In this document: positions 33,869 to 43,239 of the stretch, piece by piece | Position numbering within the stretch: the stretch's first letter is position 1 | Layout: each line of letters opens with the position of its first letter | Notes under the pieces: model-generated | The model's database searches: none | What the model saw: the letters and a program-made list of their open reading frames with translations, nothing else | What the model was told of the DNA's origin: nothing | DNA from: Paenibacillus campinasensis | GTDB taxonomy: Bacteria > Bacillota > Bacilli > Paenibacillales > Paenibacillaceae | Reading direction: 5' to 3' | DNA: 64,000 nucleotides | NCBI RefSeq assembly: GCF_002272015.1 | Contig: NZ_NPBY01000010.1 | Location: 1-64,000, forward strand | Made by a program: the position numbers and the translations under genes

Positions 33869-34969
33869 ATGGACATTATGAATGATGAATACTACATGTC
33901 GCTGGCGCTGGATATGGCGGAACGAGCACAAGGCCAGACGGGCATCAATCCGGTGGTCGGCTGCGTGGTTGTTCAGGATGGAGCGCTGGTCGGTGTGGGG
34001 ACCCATCTTGCCCGCGGGACGCCGCATGCGGAGGTTCACGCCTTGAACATGGCTGGCAACAAAGCGAAGGGCAGTACCGTGTACGTCACGCTCGAGCCGT
34101 GCAGCCATTACGGCAAAACACCACCCTGCAGTGACCGGCTGATTGCAGAGGGTGTCAAGCGTGTTGTCGTTGCCTGCGAGGACCCGAATCCGCGCGTGGC
34201 TGGAACCGGCATTGAGAAGCTTCGGGCTGCGGGCATTCAAGTGGACACAGGCGTGCTCCAGGACAGGGCGCTCCGGTTGAATGAGCGGTTTATCAAATAC
34301 ATTACGACAGGGCTGCCTTATGTCACATTGAAGACCGCCAGCACGCTGGATGGGAAAATTGCCACCCGGACCGGAGACAGCAAATGGATATCGAATGAAG
34401 CATCCCGTGAGATTGTTCATACGCTCCGGCATCGGCATCAAGGTATTATGGTCGGGGTGTCGACGGTCATTGCGGACAACCCACAGCTGACCACCCGGCT
34501 TACGGTGGATGGCCTGCATCCGGCCAGAATAGTCGTTGATTCAAGGCTTCGCATCCCGATGGATTGCCGGCTGGTGACAGATAAGGCTGCGCCGACGATC
34601 ATTCTGACGACGGAGCTGGCCGACCGGGAGAAGCAGAATGCACTGGAGGCAGCCGGGCTGACGGTGATCCGGTGCGGAGACGGTCCGCGTGTGGATCTCA
34701 AGGCAGGCATGGCGCGTCTCGGCGAGATGGAGATCGGCTCGGTTCTGCTTGAGGGCGGCGGTACATTAAACGGGGCCATGCTGGAAGAACGGCTGGTTGA
34801 CCGCATGATGCTGTTCTTGGCTCCGAAGATTGTTGGCGGGCACAATGCGCCTGCTAGCTTCAGCTTCGATGGTTATGAGCGCATGAGCGATGCGGTGGAG
34901 CTTGAACAGCTGGAGGTGGAGCGGATTGGGGACAATGTATGCATTACAGGCGTTCCCGTCTGGAAATAA
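33869..34969 (+). CDS. ribD: Bifunctional pyrimidine deaminase/reductase RibD
   Basis: Two steps of riboflavin synthesis on the GTP branch; 366 aa. N-terminal cytidine-deaminase-like domain with zinc ligands in TPHAEVHAL and PCSHYGKTPPC (about 50-85). C-terminal NADPH-dependent reductase domain from about residue 147 (YVTLKTASTLDGKIAT, GVSTVIADNPQLTTR, LLEGGGTLNGAML). Starts behind GAGGAGG, first gene of ribD-ribE-ribBA-ribH under the FMN riboswitch. Confidence 0.96.
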   Translation: MDIMNDEYYMSLALDMAERAQGQTGINPVVGCVVVQDGALVGVGTHLARGTPHAEVHALNMAGNKAKGSTVYVTLEPCSHYGKTPPCSDRLIAEGVKRVVVACEDPNPRVAGTGIEKLRAAGIQVDTGVLQDRALRLNERFIKYITTGLPYVTLKTASTLDGKIATRTGDSKWISNEASREIVHTLRHRHQGIMVGVSTVIADNPQLTTRLTVDGLHPARIVVDSRLRIPMDCRLVTDKAAPTIILTTELADREKQNALEAAGLTVIRCGDGPRVDLKAGMARLGEMEIGSVLLEGGGTLNGAMLEERLVDRMMLFLAPKIVGGHNAPASFSFDGYERMSDAVELEQLEVERIGDNVCITGVPVWK

Positions 34970-35002
34970 CGAAGCTGGGAGGAAAGGAGGCGAACCTAAA
35001 CG

Positions 35003-35677
35003 ATGTTTACCGGATTAGTGGAAGAGATCGGGGAAATGCGCCGCATTAGCCGCCAGGGAGAGGCGATGGTGCTCAGCATTGCTGCCTCGCGCATTATGGA
35101 TGACCTAAAGCTGGGCGACAGCGTATCGGTTAACGGGGTATGCCTGACGGCAACTTCGATCGATACGGGCATGTTCACGGTGGATGTGATGCCGGAAACT
35201 TACAGGAATACGACTCTGAAGACGCTGAAAGCCGGGAGCAAGGTGAACCTGGAGCGGGCGATGGCGGCAGGCGGACGTTTTGGCGGGCATATTGTACAGG
35301 GTCATGTAGATGGGGTAGGCACGATTCGAAGCGTCCATGCTGATCATAATGCGGTCGTGTATGAAATCGCACCCGAGAACAAGGAGCTCTTTAAATACAT
35401 CATTCCGAAAGGGTCGGTTACGCTGGATGGAATTAGTTTGACGGTCGTCAAGACCACCGCATCCTCCTTCACCGTTTCGATCATTCCGCACACGCTGGGC
35501 GAAACCGTACTCGGATACAAGAGGGCTGGCGATACGATCAACATTGAAACCGACATTCTGGGCAAATATGTGGATCACCTGCTGCATTACCGCCCGGATG
35601 AAGGGCAGGACGGCGGAAGGACAGAAGCCGGCTCGGGGATCAGCCGGGAATATTTGGCCGAGCACGGTTTCATATAG
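35003..35677 (+). CDS. ribE: Riboflavin synthase alpha chain
   Basis: Dismutates two 6,7-dimethyl-8-ribityllumazine molecules to riboflavin; 224 aa. Two homologous barrel lobes each carry the family repeat: [12 protein letters not shown] with [10 protein letters not shown] in lobe one, and [14 protein letters not shown] with LDGISLTV in lobe two. SD is AAAGGAGG. 58 bases separate it from ribBA. Confidence 0.95.
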   Translation: MFTGLVEEIGEMRRISRQGEAMVLSIAASRIMDDLKLGDSVSVNGVCLTATSIDTGMFTVDVMPETYRNTTLKTLKAGSKVNLERAMAAGGRFGGHIVQGHVDGVGTIRSVHADHNAVVYEIAPENKELFKYIIPKGSVTLDGISLTVVKTTASSFTVSIIPHTLGETVLGYKRAGDTINIETDILGKYVDHLLHYRPDEGQDGGRTEAGSGISREYLAEHGFI

Positions 35678-35735
35678 AACGACACAAGAGATAGAGGATC
35701 GTATCAGCACATTTATGGATAAGGAGGATGGAACG

Positions 35736-36977
35736 ATGGAGGAACAGTTTTCATTTCATTCGATTGAAGAAGCGCTGGATGACCTGAAGCAAGGGAAAGT
35801 CATCATCGTCGTTGATGACGAAGACCGTGAGAATGAAGGGGATTTCATCGCATTAGCGGAAATGGCAACGCCGGAGGTCATCAATTTTATGATCAAAGAG
35901 GGCCGCGGGCTCGTCTGCTTGCCGATGACCCAAAAGAGAGCGGAGGAGCTGGATCTGAAGCCGATGGTCGCCCAGAACACGGATTACCACGGCACTGCGT
36001 TCACCGTGTCGATCGATCACAAGGATACGACGACGGGCATTTCCGCGTATGAACGCTCGCTCACCGTTCGGGGCATTATGGATCCGGCAGCGACCGCAGC
36101 GGATTTCCGGCGGCCGGGCCACATGTTCCCGCTCATCGCCAAGGATGGCGGCGTTCTGCGCCGGGCTGGACATACTGAGGCGGCCATCGATCTGGCACGG
36201 ATGTGCGGCTCATATCCAGCCGGCGTCATCTGTGAGGTGATCAAAGAAGACGGAACGATGGCCCGATTGCCTGATCTGGTGGAAATTGCGGAGAAGCATC
36301 AGCTCAAGCTGATCAGCATCAAGGATCTTATTCATTACCGCAATGCCAAGGAGCAGCTTGTTCATCGCGAAGTGGCCGTGCGCATGCCGACAGACTTCGG
36401 GGTGTTCCAGGCGGTAGCCTACACCAACGATGTGGACAACAAGGAGCATGTGGCCCTCGTCAAGGGAGAAATTGACGGTGAGCAGCCCTTCCTTGTGCGC
36501 GTTCACTCCGAGTGCCTGACCGGCGATGTGTTCCACTCGCATCGCTGCGACTGCGGACCGCAGTTTGAGGCTGCGCTTCGACAAATTCATGAAGCGGGCA
36601 GCGGAGTGCTCCTGTACATGCGTCAGGAAGGCCGCGGCATCGGACTGATCAACAAGCTGAAGGCTTATAAACTCCAGGAAGAAGGGCTGGACACGGTGGA
36701 TGCCAATCTGAAGCTTGGATTTCCAGCCGACCTGCGTGACTACGGAATCGGGGCCCAAATTCTGAAGGATCTGGGTGTCCGCAAAATCCGTCTGCTCACC
36801 AACAACCCTCGCAAAATCAAGGGACTGGAGGGTTACGGGCTGGAAGTGGTCGAGCGGGTGCCGATTCAAATGCCGGAAAATGAAGACAACACCGCATATC
36901 TTCACACCAAGCAGGCCAAGCTCGGACACATGCTGGAGTTTGATGACATCGAGCAAAACGAAAGCAGCAAAATATAA
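35736..36977 (+). CDS. ribBA: Bifunctional DHBP synthase / GTP cyclohydrolase II
   Basis: 413 aa. N-terminal 3,4-dihydroxy-2-butanone-4-phosphate synthase ([16 protein letters not shown], with RPGHMFPL and HTEAAIDLA) and C-terminal GTP cyclohydrolase II with zinc site [15 protein letters not shown] and [12 protein letters not shown] 35736 is eight bases from AAGGAGG at 35721-35727; the longer frame from 35544 would overlap ribE out of frame. It initiates both branches of riboflavin synthesis. Confidence 0.96.
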   Translation: MEEQFSFHSIEEALDDLKQGKVIIVVDDEDRENEGDFIALAEMATPEVINFMIKEGRGLVCLPMTQKRAEELDLKPMVAQNTDYHGTAFTVSIDHKDTTTGISAYERSLTVRGIMDPAATAADFRRPGHMFPLIAKDGGVLRRAGHTEAAIDLARMCGSYPAGVICEVIKEDGTMARLPDLVEIAEKHQLKLISIKDLIHYRNAKEQLVHREVAVRMPTDFGVFQAVAYTNDVDNKEHVALVKGEIDGEQPFLVRVHSECLTGDVFHSHRCDCGPQFEAALRQIHEAGSGVLLYMRQEGRGIGLINKLKAYKLQEEGLDTVDANLKLGFPADLRDYGIGAQILKDLGVRKIRLLTNNPRKIKGLEGYGLEVVERVPIQMPENEDNTAYLHTKQAKLGHMLEFDDIEQNESSKI

Positions 36978-37012
36978 ATCATAAATTCTAATTCGAAAGG
37001 TTGATGACAAAC

Positions 37013-37480
37013 ATGGCACATTATTTTGAAGGTAATCTGGTTTCCGAAGGACTTCGATACGGGATCGTCGTGGGACGTTTTAACGAGTTTATTACAAGCA
37101 AGCTGCTGGGCGGGGCGCTTGACGCGCTGAAGCGGCATGGGGTGAAGGACGACGAGGTGGATGTGGCCTGGGTACCGGGCGCTTTCGAAATCCCCCTCAT
37201 CGCCCAGAAAATGGCGGAAAGCGGCAAGTACGATGCGATTATTACGCTCGGGACCGTGATTCGCGGCTCAACGACCCATTATGATTATGTGTGCAACGAG
37301 GTGGCCAAAGGGGTGTCCGCCATTAACCTGAAGACCGGCGTGCCCACGATTTTTGGCGTCGTCACAACCGAGAACATCGAGCAAGCGGTCGAGCGTGCAG
37401 GAACGAAGGCGGGCAACAAGGGCTGGGATTCCGCGATGGCGGCCATTGAAATGGCAAACTTGACGAAACAGCTAAAATAG
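37013..37480 (+). CDS. ribH: 6,7-Dimethyl-8-ribityllumazine synthase
   Basis: Condenses the pyrimidine and butanone phosphate precursors; forms a 60-mer shell around RibE in bacilli. 155 aa from ATG 37013. Motifs: [12 protein letters not shown] substrate site, [25 protein letters not shown] with the catalytic His, and [17 protein letters not shown] (36996-37000) is 12 bases upstream of this ATG; ATG 37004 is possible and would add three residues. Last gene of the rib operon. Confidence 0.94.
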   Translation: MAHYFEGNLVSEGLRYGIVVGRFNEFITSKLLGGALDALKRHGVKDDEVDVAWVPGAFEIPLIAQKMAESGKYDAIITLGTVIRGSTTHYDYVCNEVAKGVSAINLKTGVPTIFGVVTTENIEQAVERAGTKAGNKGWDSAMAAIEMANLTKQLK

Positions 37481-37489
37481 TGCTTATTT

Positions 37490-37529
37490 AATGTAGTGTT
37501 CTTTTTTAAGGACACTGCATTTTATTTTT
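37490..37529 (+). terminator. Terminator of the riboflavin operon
   Basis: AATGTAGTGT (37490-37499) pairs with ACACTGCATT (37512-37521) with one wobble, followed by TTATTTTT. Confidence 0.7.
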
Positions 37530-37545
37530 GGCGGGAGGATTCACC

Positions 37546-38337
37546 GTGACCGTATTGTACAAGCTGGAGACGTTTGAAGGTCCGCTTGATCTGCTTCTGC
37601 ATCTCATTGATAAAGCGGAAATTGACATCCAGGATATTCCCGTCAGCGAGATTACCGATCAGTACATGGCCTATTTGCAGAGCATGCAGGAGCTGGAGCT
37701 GGAGATTACCAGCGAGTTTCTCGTGATGGCGGCAACGCTGCTGTCCATCAAAAGCAAGCTGCTGTTGCCAAAGCCCCCGGTTATTGAAATGGACGAGTTC
37801 GATTTTTATGAAGATGATGATATTGACCCAAGAGCCGAGCTCATTCAGAAGCTGATAGAATATCGAAAATATAAAGGCATCGCTCGCCACCTCCACGAAC
37901 GGGAATGGGAGCGCAGCCAGATATATTCCAAGGAAGCCGAAGATTTAACGCCTTATATGCCTGTGACGCCGGAAAGCCCGGTTGAAGGATTACATATTTC
38001 CGATTTGATTGCCGCCTTTCAGCGTGCCCTTAGCAAAGCGGTGAAGCGGACGTCTTACGCCCGCATTGAACGGGATGAAATCTCGGTCAAGGACCGAATT
38101 CGCCAAGTGGTGGACACGCTGCAGAATGTTGGACGCGGAGGGCGTGTGCTGTTCTCGAAGCTGCTGCATGAGGAGATGGAGCGGCATGAAATTGTGGTGA
38201 CATTCCTGGCCATTCTGGAACTGATGAAGATGAAGCAGATCTGGTGTTATCAGGAATCCTTATTCGGAGATATCGTTATGGAGTGGAGAGGGGAAGAAAG
38301 ACTTGATGGAATATCCGATGCTGAAATCGATTATTGA
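37546..38337 (+). CDS. scpA: Segregation and condensation protein A
   Basis: Kleisin subunit bridging the SMC dimer heads in the bacterial condensin; 263 aa. The N-terminal helical domain starts LETFEGPLDLLLHLIDKAEI followed by DIQDIPVSEITDQY; the C-terminal winged helix ends with EIVVTFLAILELMKMKQI. GTG 37546 is seven bases from GGGAGG. It overlaps scpB by 32 bases, indicating coupled synthesis of the ScpA-ScpB pair. Confidence 0.94.
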   Translation: MTVLYKLETFEGPLDLLLHLIDKAEIDIQDIPVSEITDQYMAYLQSMQELELEITSEFLVMAATLLSIKSKLLLPKPPVIEMDEFDFYEDDDIDPRAELIQKLIEYRKYKGIARHLHEREWERSQIYSKEAEDLTPYMPVTPESPVEGLHISDLIAAFQRALSKAVKRTSYARIERDEISVKDRIRQVVDTLQNVGRGGRVLFSKLLHEEMERHEIVVTFLAILELMKMKQIWCYQESLFGDIVMEWRGEERLDGISDAEIDY

Positions 38338-38905
38338 GGGACTGCTGTTTCTTTCAGGAGAAGAGGGGCTGTCGGTGAAGCAGCTCTCCGAAATTACGGA
38401 GCAGAAGGCGGAGCTGATCACGTCCGCACTGGAGGAGATGAAGGAGGACTGTGAGCGTCAGCATCGCGGGATCCAGATCGTTCAGATTGCCGGAAACTAC
38501 AAGCTGGCTACGCTGCCTGAGCATGCGCCGTATTTTGAACGGCTGGCCTATTCACCATCCCGGTCCGCACTGTCCCAGGCGGCGCTGGAGACGCTGTCAA
38601 TCGTTGCTTACCGGCAGCCGATAACCCGGGTGGAGATCGAGGAGATTCGCGGCGTAAAGTCCGAGCGGGCGATTCACACCCTGGTGAACAAAGGCTTGAT
38701 CGAGGAGGTCGGAAGAGCCGAAGCGATCGGCCGCCCGATTCTGTACGGGACGACCAAGGCGTTTTTAGATTATTTTGGCTTGGCCAGCATCAAGGACTTG
38801 CCGGAGCCTTCCCAGTTCGAGGATACGGATCAGCTGGAGGAGGAAACGCAGCTGCTGTTCGACAAGCTGGACGGTCGGCAGCTTACGATTGATGATGTTG
38901 ATTGA
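38306..38905 (+). CDS. scpB: Segregation and condensation protein B
   Basis: Dimeric winged-helix partner of ScpA; 199 aa. Typical segments: IIEGLLFLSGEEGLSVKQL, ALSQAALETLSIVAYRQPIT and VEIEEIRGVKSERAIHTLVNKG, then GRPILYGTTKAFLDYFGL. Starts within the end of scpA (ATG 38306, with a TTG at 38303 immediately before). The SD is weak (GGGGAAG), consistent with coupling. Confidence 0.94.
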   Translation: MEYPMLKSIIEGLLFLSGEEGLSVKQLSEITEQKAELITSALEEMKEDCERQHRGIQIVQIAGNYKLATLPEHAPYFERLAYSPSRSALSQAALETLSIVAYRQPITRVEIEEIRGVKSERAIHTLVNKGLIEEVGRAEAIGRPILYGTTKAFLDYFGLASIKDLPEPSQFEDTDQLEEETQLLFDKLDGRQLTIDDVD

Positions 38906-38938
38906 GATGGCCTGTTTGAGTTTACGTCATCGCTATAT

Positions 38939-38998
38939 AAAACACGGTGCGCCAGACAAGCGGGGTTATCCCGCTGGATCAGGCGCACCGTGTTTTTT
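38939..38998 (+). terminator. Strong terminator of scpAB
   Basis: AACACGGTGCGCC (38941-38953) pairs perfectly with GGCGCACCGTGTT (38982-38994), with an inner AGCGGG/CCCGCT hairpin and a T run. Confidence 0.9.
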
Positions 38999-39072
38999 AG
39001 TATCCGCATCATTTTACGATCGAATTGCCATACTAAGCCAACGGGTATATTCATTGTCTGGAGGTAACGTGT

Positions 39073-39753
39073 GTGAGCATCTGGGTCTTACTGGCGATCG
39101 GGCTGGTCTTGTTGTTCGTCATCCTGCTGCTGATCGTGCTGAGCTCGATGATTACGATGAGCTTCGGCATACGTCTTAGCACCAAAGAATGCAAAGTAAA
39201 CATACGCATCACCATGTTGTTTGGGCTGCTGCGCCGGGAATACGACATTCCGGTTAAGGTGGCGAACGGGGCGGTTGAACTGGAGATCAAGGAAGTGCCG
39301 GACAAGGAGGAGCAGGAGGAGGACGGGGACGAACCGGCCAAATCGATTCCGATGTCCTTCCCCTTGCGAGGTTTGAACGGCGGCCTTACCAAATCGCCGA
39401 GCTTCAAGCGATGGATGAAACGAACCTTGACCCGGATACGCCTGAAGGAACTCAAGTGGACGACCAGGGTAGCGCTGGACAACGCGGCCGAAACCGCGGT
39501 TGCCACCGGACTGATGTGGAGCATCAAGCATACGCTGCTTGGATGGGTATCGTACAAGCTGAAGATGGAGCAAATTCCGCAGCTTGACATATCGCCCATA
39601 TTTAACGGACCGCCGCAAATTTCCACCGAAATGCGCTGCATAGCGGAAATCTCCTGCGGTAAAGCTATGTATGCTGGACTGGTACTTATGGTTCGCGTGT
39701 TAAAGATGAAAGGAGGAATTAAATCATGGCAGAACACCCAATTCAAGGCTTGA
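39073..39753 (+). CDS. DUF2953 family membrane protein (YtfI-like)
   Basis: 226 aa with one N-terminal membrane helix (VLLAIGLVLLFVILLLIVL) and an acidic low-complexity stretch (PDKEEQEEDGDEPAK). The soluble remainder has alternating strands and helices. DUF2953 genes regularly sit next to gerW/ytfJ, as here, with 28 bases of overlap. Start GTG 39073, seven bases from GGAGGT. Function unknown, presumably sporulation-linked by context. Confidence 0.75.
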   Translation: MSIWVLLAIGLVLLFVILLLIVLSSMITMSFGIRLSTKECKVNIRITMLFGLLRREYDIPVKVANGAVELEIKEVPDKEEQEEDGDEPAKSIPMSFPLRGLNGGLTKSPSFKRWMKRTLTRIRLKELKWTTRVALDNAAETAVATGLMWSIKHTLLGWVSYKLKMEQIPQLDISPIFNGPPQISTEMRCIAEISCGKAMYAGLVLMVRVLKMKGGIKSWQNTQFKA

Positions 39754-40190
39754 TGCAAACCGCGATGGAGAACATCAAGGGCATGGTGGACGTCAATACG
39801 ATTGTTGGTGACCCTGTAAACACACCTGACGGCAGCGTCATTTTGCCTATAAGCAAGGTGGCCTTTGGTTTTGCGGCCGGGGGCAGTGATTACAACGTCG
39901 AGGCAGGCGGGGATCACCGGTCTTCCGCTGATCATTCGTCCATGGATCACAACGAACTTCCGTTCGGCGGCGGCAGTGGCGGCGGGGTGACCATCAGTCC
40001 CATTGCTTTTCTCGTCGTCGGAAAGGATGGCGTTCATATCGTGCCGCTGGACAACCAGACGCATCTGTTCGAACGCATTATCGATGCGACTCCGTACCTG
40101 CTGGAGCAGGTTCAGTCCATGTTCCAAAGCGGGGGCGGTTCCTCATCCGCTTCGGCTTCCTCGTCTTCAAGCGAGCCAACGTATTCTTAA
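39726..40190 (+). CDS. ytfJ: GerW family sporulation protein YtfJ
   Basis: 154 aa. N-terminal EHPIQGLMQTAMENIKGMVD and VNTIVGDPV are hallmark segments; the middle has a glycine-rich GGGSGGGVTISP stretch and the end is Ser-rich (SSSASASSSSSEP). GerW/YtfJ proteins are made in the forespore and affect germination. Overlaps the DUF2953 gene. In B. subtilis this pair lies elsewhere, not between scpB and dacB. Confidence 0.85.
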   Translation: MAEHPIQGLMQTAMENIKGMVDVNTIVGDPVNTPDGSVILPISKVAFGFAAGGSDYNVEAGGDHRSSADHSSMDHNELPFGGGSGGGVTISPIAFLVVGKDGVHIVPLDNQTHLFERIIDATPYLLEQVQSMFQSGGGSSSASASSSSSEPTYS

Positions 40191-40238
40191 ACGTCCAGCT
40201 GCTTGCTAGCGGAACATTGATGTAACGTCCATGCTTCA

Positions 40239-40288
40239 AACATAAAATGACGGTGCAGGCGTCTGCCTGACCCGTCATTTTATGTTTC
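40239..40288 (+). terminator. Terminator after ytfJ
   Basis: AACATAAAATGACGG (40239-40253) pairs with CCGTCATTTTATGTT (40272-40286) around an inner GCAGGC/GCCTG hairpin. Further on, ACAAGTA (40327-40333) and TACTTGT (40338-40344) form an inverted repeat that includes CATATACT, a SigE-like -10 for dacB. Confidence 0.85.
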
Positions 40289-40376
40289 TGGACCACATTA
40301 TCTTGAATATGGACATACCTCATTAGACAAGTACATATACTTGTACAAGATTTCCGAACACCGGAGGATTATAAAA

Positions 40377-41567
40377 ATGAACATGTTCAATCGGACTGCC
40401 TGCAGATCGCTGCTTGCGATCATGATGACCGTCGTATGCTTCGCTTATACCGCTCTTCCGGCCTATGCGCATCACGAGAATGGGCCGCCCAATCATGCTC
40501 AGGCTGCTGCACTCATTGACGTCACGTCAGGCCGGCTGCTGTACAGTAAAAACGGGGATGACCGCCTGCGAATTGCCAGCCTTACTAAAATTATGACCGC
40601 GATTGTGGCGATTGAGCAAGGGAAGCTGAGCGACAGGGTTACCGTATCCAAAAATGCGTTTGCCAAGGAAGGCTCATCGCTGTTCCTCAAGCTGGGGGAG
40701 GAGATGACGCTGGAGAACCTGCTGTACGGCTTGATGCTTCGTTCGGGCAATGACGCTGCCACCGCCATCGCCGAGCATGTCGGCGGAACAGAGGAAGGGT
40801 TCGTGCTGCTCATGAACGAGAAGGCAGCCGAGCTAGGACTTTCCAACACCCACTTCATGAACCCTCATGGCCTGGATCATGATGAGCATTACTCATCAGC
40901 CAATGATCTCGCGATGCTGACCGCCTATGCCCTCCAAAACCCGATATTTAGCGAGATTGTGAAAACTCCGACCAAGCGAGCGCCGAATCCGAATGCTTCA
41001 TGGGACTACAAGTGGGACAACAAAAACAAGATGCTTCGGTTCTACGAAGGGGCTGACGGCGTAAAGACCGGGTATACGAAAAAAGCGTTCCGCTGTCTTG
41101 TCAGCTCTGCAACCCGGGGCGGGCAGCAGATCGCCGCAGTCACTTTGAACGACGGCAACGACTGGAACGACCATGCAACCATGCTGGACTATGGCTTCGA
41201 GCATTTCCCGCTGAAGCAAATTACGGTCAAGGGCCAGAAGATTCAAGGCCAGAGTCTCGTAAGCGGCCGTGATTTCATCTACCCGTTCGCTCATGGTGAA
41301 GAGGAGAAGCTGGTGAAGAAGCTGGTGCTCCGCAAGCCTGGCAATCCGGATCTTTCGTTCGGCATGCGCGGTTATATCGAGCTGTTGCTCGAGGGTCAGA
41401 AGATTGGGCAGGTTCCCGTTTATGCTGAAGGCAGCCCAATTCCCGATATTCCACAGCAGAAGTTAAGACAGCGCACAGCGTCCGCCTCGGCTCCATATGG
41501 CGCACTCAGCCTGTGGGAATCGGCCCGTGAAGTGCTGAAATCGCTGTTTGGCGGGGAGCGGAACTGA
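40377..41567 (+). CDS. dacB: D-alanyl-D-alanine carboxypeptidase DacB (PBP5*)
   Basis: 396 aa. Signal peptide to about residue 31 (LPAYA then HHENG). Catalytic motifs S68-L-T-K71, SGN in LRSGNDAATAIAE, KTG in VKTGYTKKAF. In B. subtilis DacB is mother-cell specific and controls spore cortex cross-linking, with spmA-spmB downstream, the same arrangement as here. ATG 40377 is nine bases from GGAGG. Paralogue of DacF at 23360. Confidence 0.92.
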   Translation: MNMFNRTACRSLLAIMMTVVCFAYTALPAYAHHENGPPNHAQAAALIDVTSGRLLYSKNGDDRLRIASLTKIMTAIVAIEQGKLSDRVTVSKNAFAKEGSSLFLKLGEEMTLENLLYGLMLRSGNDAATAIAEHVGGTEEGFVLLMNEKAAELGLSNTHFMNPHGLDHDEHYSSANDLAMLTAYALQNPIFSEIVKTPTKRAPNPNASWDYKWDNKNKMLRFYEGADGVKTGYTKKAFRCLVSSATRGGQQIAAVTLNDGNDWNDHATMLDYGFEHFPLKQITVKGQKIQGQSLVSGRDFIYPFAHGEEEKLVKKLVLRKPGNPDLSFGMRGYIELLLEGQKIGQVPVYAEGSPIPDIPQQKLRQRTASASAPYGALSLWESAREVLKSLFGGERN

Positions 41568-41618
41568 TTTCTTCAGCAAGCACAACGCCGCATCGTTACG
41601 AGGGGGGAGCTTAGTTCT

Positions 41619-42251
41619 ATGATCAATTGGATATGGATGGGGATGCTTGTCATTGGCTTTGTCTTCGCCGCCGTGAACGGGAATATCGACAGCGTAACCA
41701 AGGCGGCCTTCGATGGCGCTCAGACCGGTGTGACCGTCTCCTTCGGCCTGATCAGCATCCTGGTGTTCTGGCTCGGGATGATGCGTCTGGCGGAGGAAGC
41801 AGGCCTGCTGAAGAAGGTGGCGAAGCTGCTCAGCCCTGTCGTGCGATTCCTGTTTCCAGATGTGCCGAAGGACCATCCGGCGATGGGGTATATCTTGTCT
41901 AACATGAGCGCGAATTTGTTCGGGCTTGGCAATGCCGCAACGCCGATGGGGATCAAGGCGATGCAGGAGCTGCAGAAGCTGAATCCCGACAAGGAAACGG
42001 CGACGCCGGCGATGTGCACGCTGCTTGCGCTGAATACGGCCAGCATTACGTTGATTCCAACGACGCTGATTGCGATCCGGCTCAATTATGATTCTGCCAA
42101 CCCGTCCGAAATCGTAGGCACCACACTTCTGGCTACGGCGATTGCTACCGCAGCTGCCATTGCTGCGGACCGCTGGTACCGGTTCAGGACGTTTCACAAG
42201 GCGAAGCCGCCAGGGGCTGGGGCCGGTCTGAGTACGGATGCGAAAGGGTGA
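41619..42251 (+). CDS. spmA: Spore maturation protein A
   Basis: 210-residue nucleoside-recognition (Gate) domain membrane protein involved in spore core dehydration. Segments: TKAAFDGAQTGVTVSFGLIS, then FPDVPKDHPAMGYILSNMSA, NLFGLGNAATPMGIKAMQEL. SD GGGGGGAG. Cotranscribed with dacB and spmB. Confidence 0.93.
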   Translation: MINWIWMGMLVIGFVFAAVNGNIDSVTKAAFDGAQTGVTVSFGLISILVFWLGMMRLAEEAGLLKKVAKLLSPVVRFLFPDVPKDHPAMGYILSNMSANLFGLGNAATPMGIKAMQELQKLNPDKETATPAMCTLLALNTASITLIPTTLIAIRLNYDSANPSEIVGTTLLATAIATAAAIAADRWYRFRTFHKAKPPGAGAGLSTDAKG

Positions 42252-42257
42252 TGGACA

Positions 42258-42791
42258 TTGCTGTCATGGTTAAACGTAATTTCGGCCTGGTCGATTCCGA
42301 TCATCATAGCATTCATCCCTCTGTATGCTGCCACGCGCAAGGTACCGGTCTACGAATCCTTCGTTGATGGGGCGAAGGACGGATTCTCCACGGCGATTCA
42401 GATCATCCCCCATCTCGTTGGCATGATGGTGGCGATCAGCGTATTCCGCGCTTCCGGAGCACTGGAATTTCTTGTGGGCTGGACAGGCCCGTTTCTGCAG
42501 TCGCTCGGGGTGCCGAGCGAGGTGCTGCCGCTCGGCTTGCTCCGCCCGTTGACCGGGACGGGGTCGCTGGCCTACACCACCGAGCTGATTCGCGCCTATG
42601 GCCCGGACTCCTTGATTGGTCGCATCGCCTCCACGATCCAGGGAAGCACCGACACGACGCTGTATGTGCTGACGGTCTATTTTGGCGCGGTAGGCATCCG
42701 CAACGGCAGATATGCGCTCAAGGTCGGTCTTTTCTCGGATATCGTCGGGTTTATTGCCGCTATTGCCGTATGTTTAATCGTGTTTGGCTAA
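42258..42791 (+). CDS. spmB: Spore maturation protein B
   Basis: 177 aa, partner of SpmA with the same Gate-domain architecture (VPVYESFVDGAKDGFSTAIQ, then IIPHLVGMMVAI and LLRPLTGTGSLAYTTELIRA). TTG start at 42258, about ten bases from AAAGGGTG. Six bases after spmA. Acts with SpmA and DacB during spore maturation. Confidence 0.92.
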   Translation: MLSWLNVISAWSIPIIIAFIPLYAATRKVPVYESFVDGAKDGFSTAIQIIPHLVGMMVAISVFRASGALEFLVGWTGPFLQSLGVPSEVLPLGLLRPLTGTGSLAYTTELIRAYGPDSLIGRIASTIQGSTDTTLYVLTVYFGAVGIRNGRYALKVGLFSDIVGFIAAIAVCLIVFG

Positions 42792-42879
42792 TAAAATCGA
42801 TGCAGGAGTATATTCGCCCATACTTGCAATCCATCGCTGTCATATACTGCTTTCAAGCCCGAGCTGAAGGAGTGATGGC

Positions 42880-43218
42880 ATGGAACTCGAAGGATTCATC
42901 ATTCATCATACCGTCTGCGGGAAAGACGATGGAAGCTGGGATTTCCTGATTCGCGCTGACGGTACGGTGACGCCCAGCCCCGCACCTAGCCGTGCGGGGT
43001 ATATTTGCATTGCGCTCGAAGGGGATTTTGACCGCGACTACAACCTGATGACAAGCGCCCAGAAAGAGCAGCTGTTCACCGCCAGCAAAATCATTATGGA
43101 GCTTTCCCGGCTCTACCAAATGTCTCCGCTATACCTGATTCCCCACTCCAGCTCCTGCCCGGGAGCGCAATTTCCGTGGAACTCGCTTGTGATTTATCCC
43201 GCCGATGGTTATCATTAG
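42880..43218 (+). CDS. Minimal N-acetylmuramoyl-L-alanine amidase-like (PGRP) protein
   Basis: 112 aa with amidase-2/PGRP landmarks: GFIIHHTV (H9/H10), SWDFLIRADGTV, IALEGDF, and the C-terminal IPHSSSCPGAQFPW with H89 and C93 as zinc ligands. Typical amidase-2 domains are about 130-150 aa and contain a GaH...N segment; that loop is shortened here to PSRAGYICI. No signal peptide or cell-wall-binding repeats are visible. SD GAAGGAG. Located between spmB and rluB, where B. subtilis has no such gene. Activity is plausible but not certain. Confidence 0.7.
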   Translation: MELEGFIIHHTVCGKDDGSWDFLIRADGTVTPSPAPSRAGYICIALEGDFDRDYNLMTSAQKEQLFTASKIIMELSRLYQMSPLYLIPHSSSCPGAQFPWNSLVIYPADGYH

Positions 43219-43239
43219 GGATGAGGTGACCTAAAAGAC

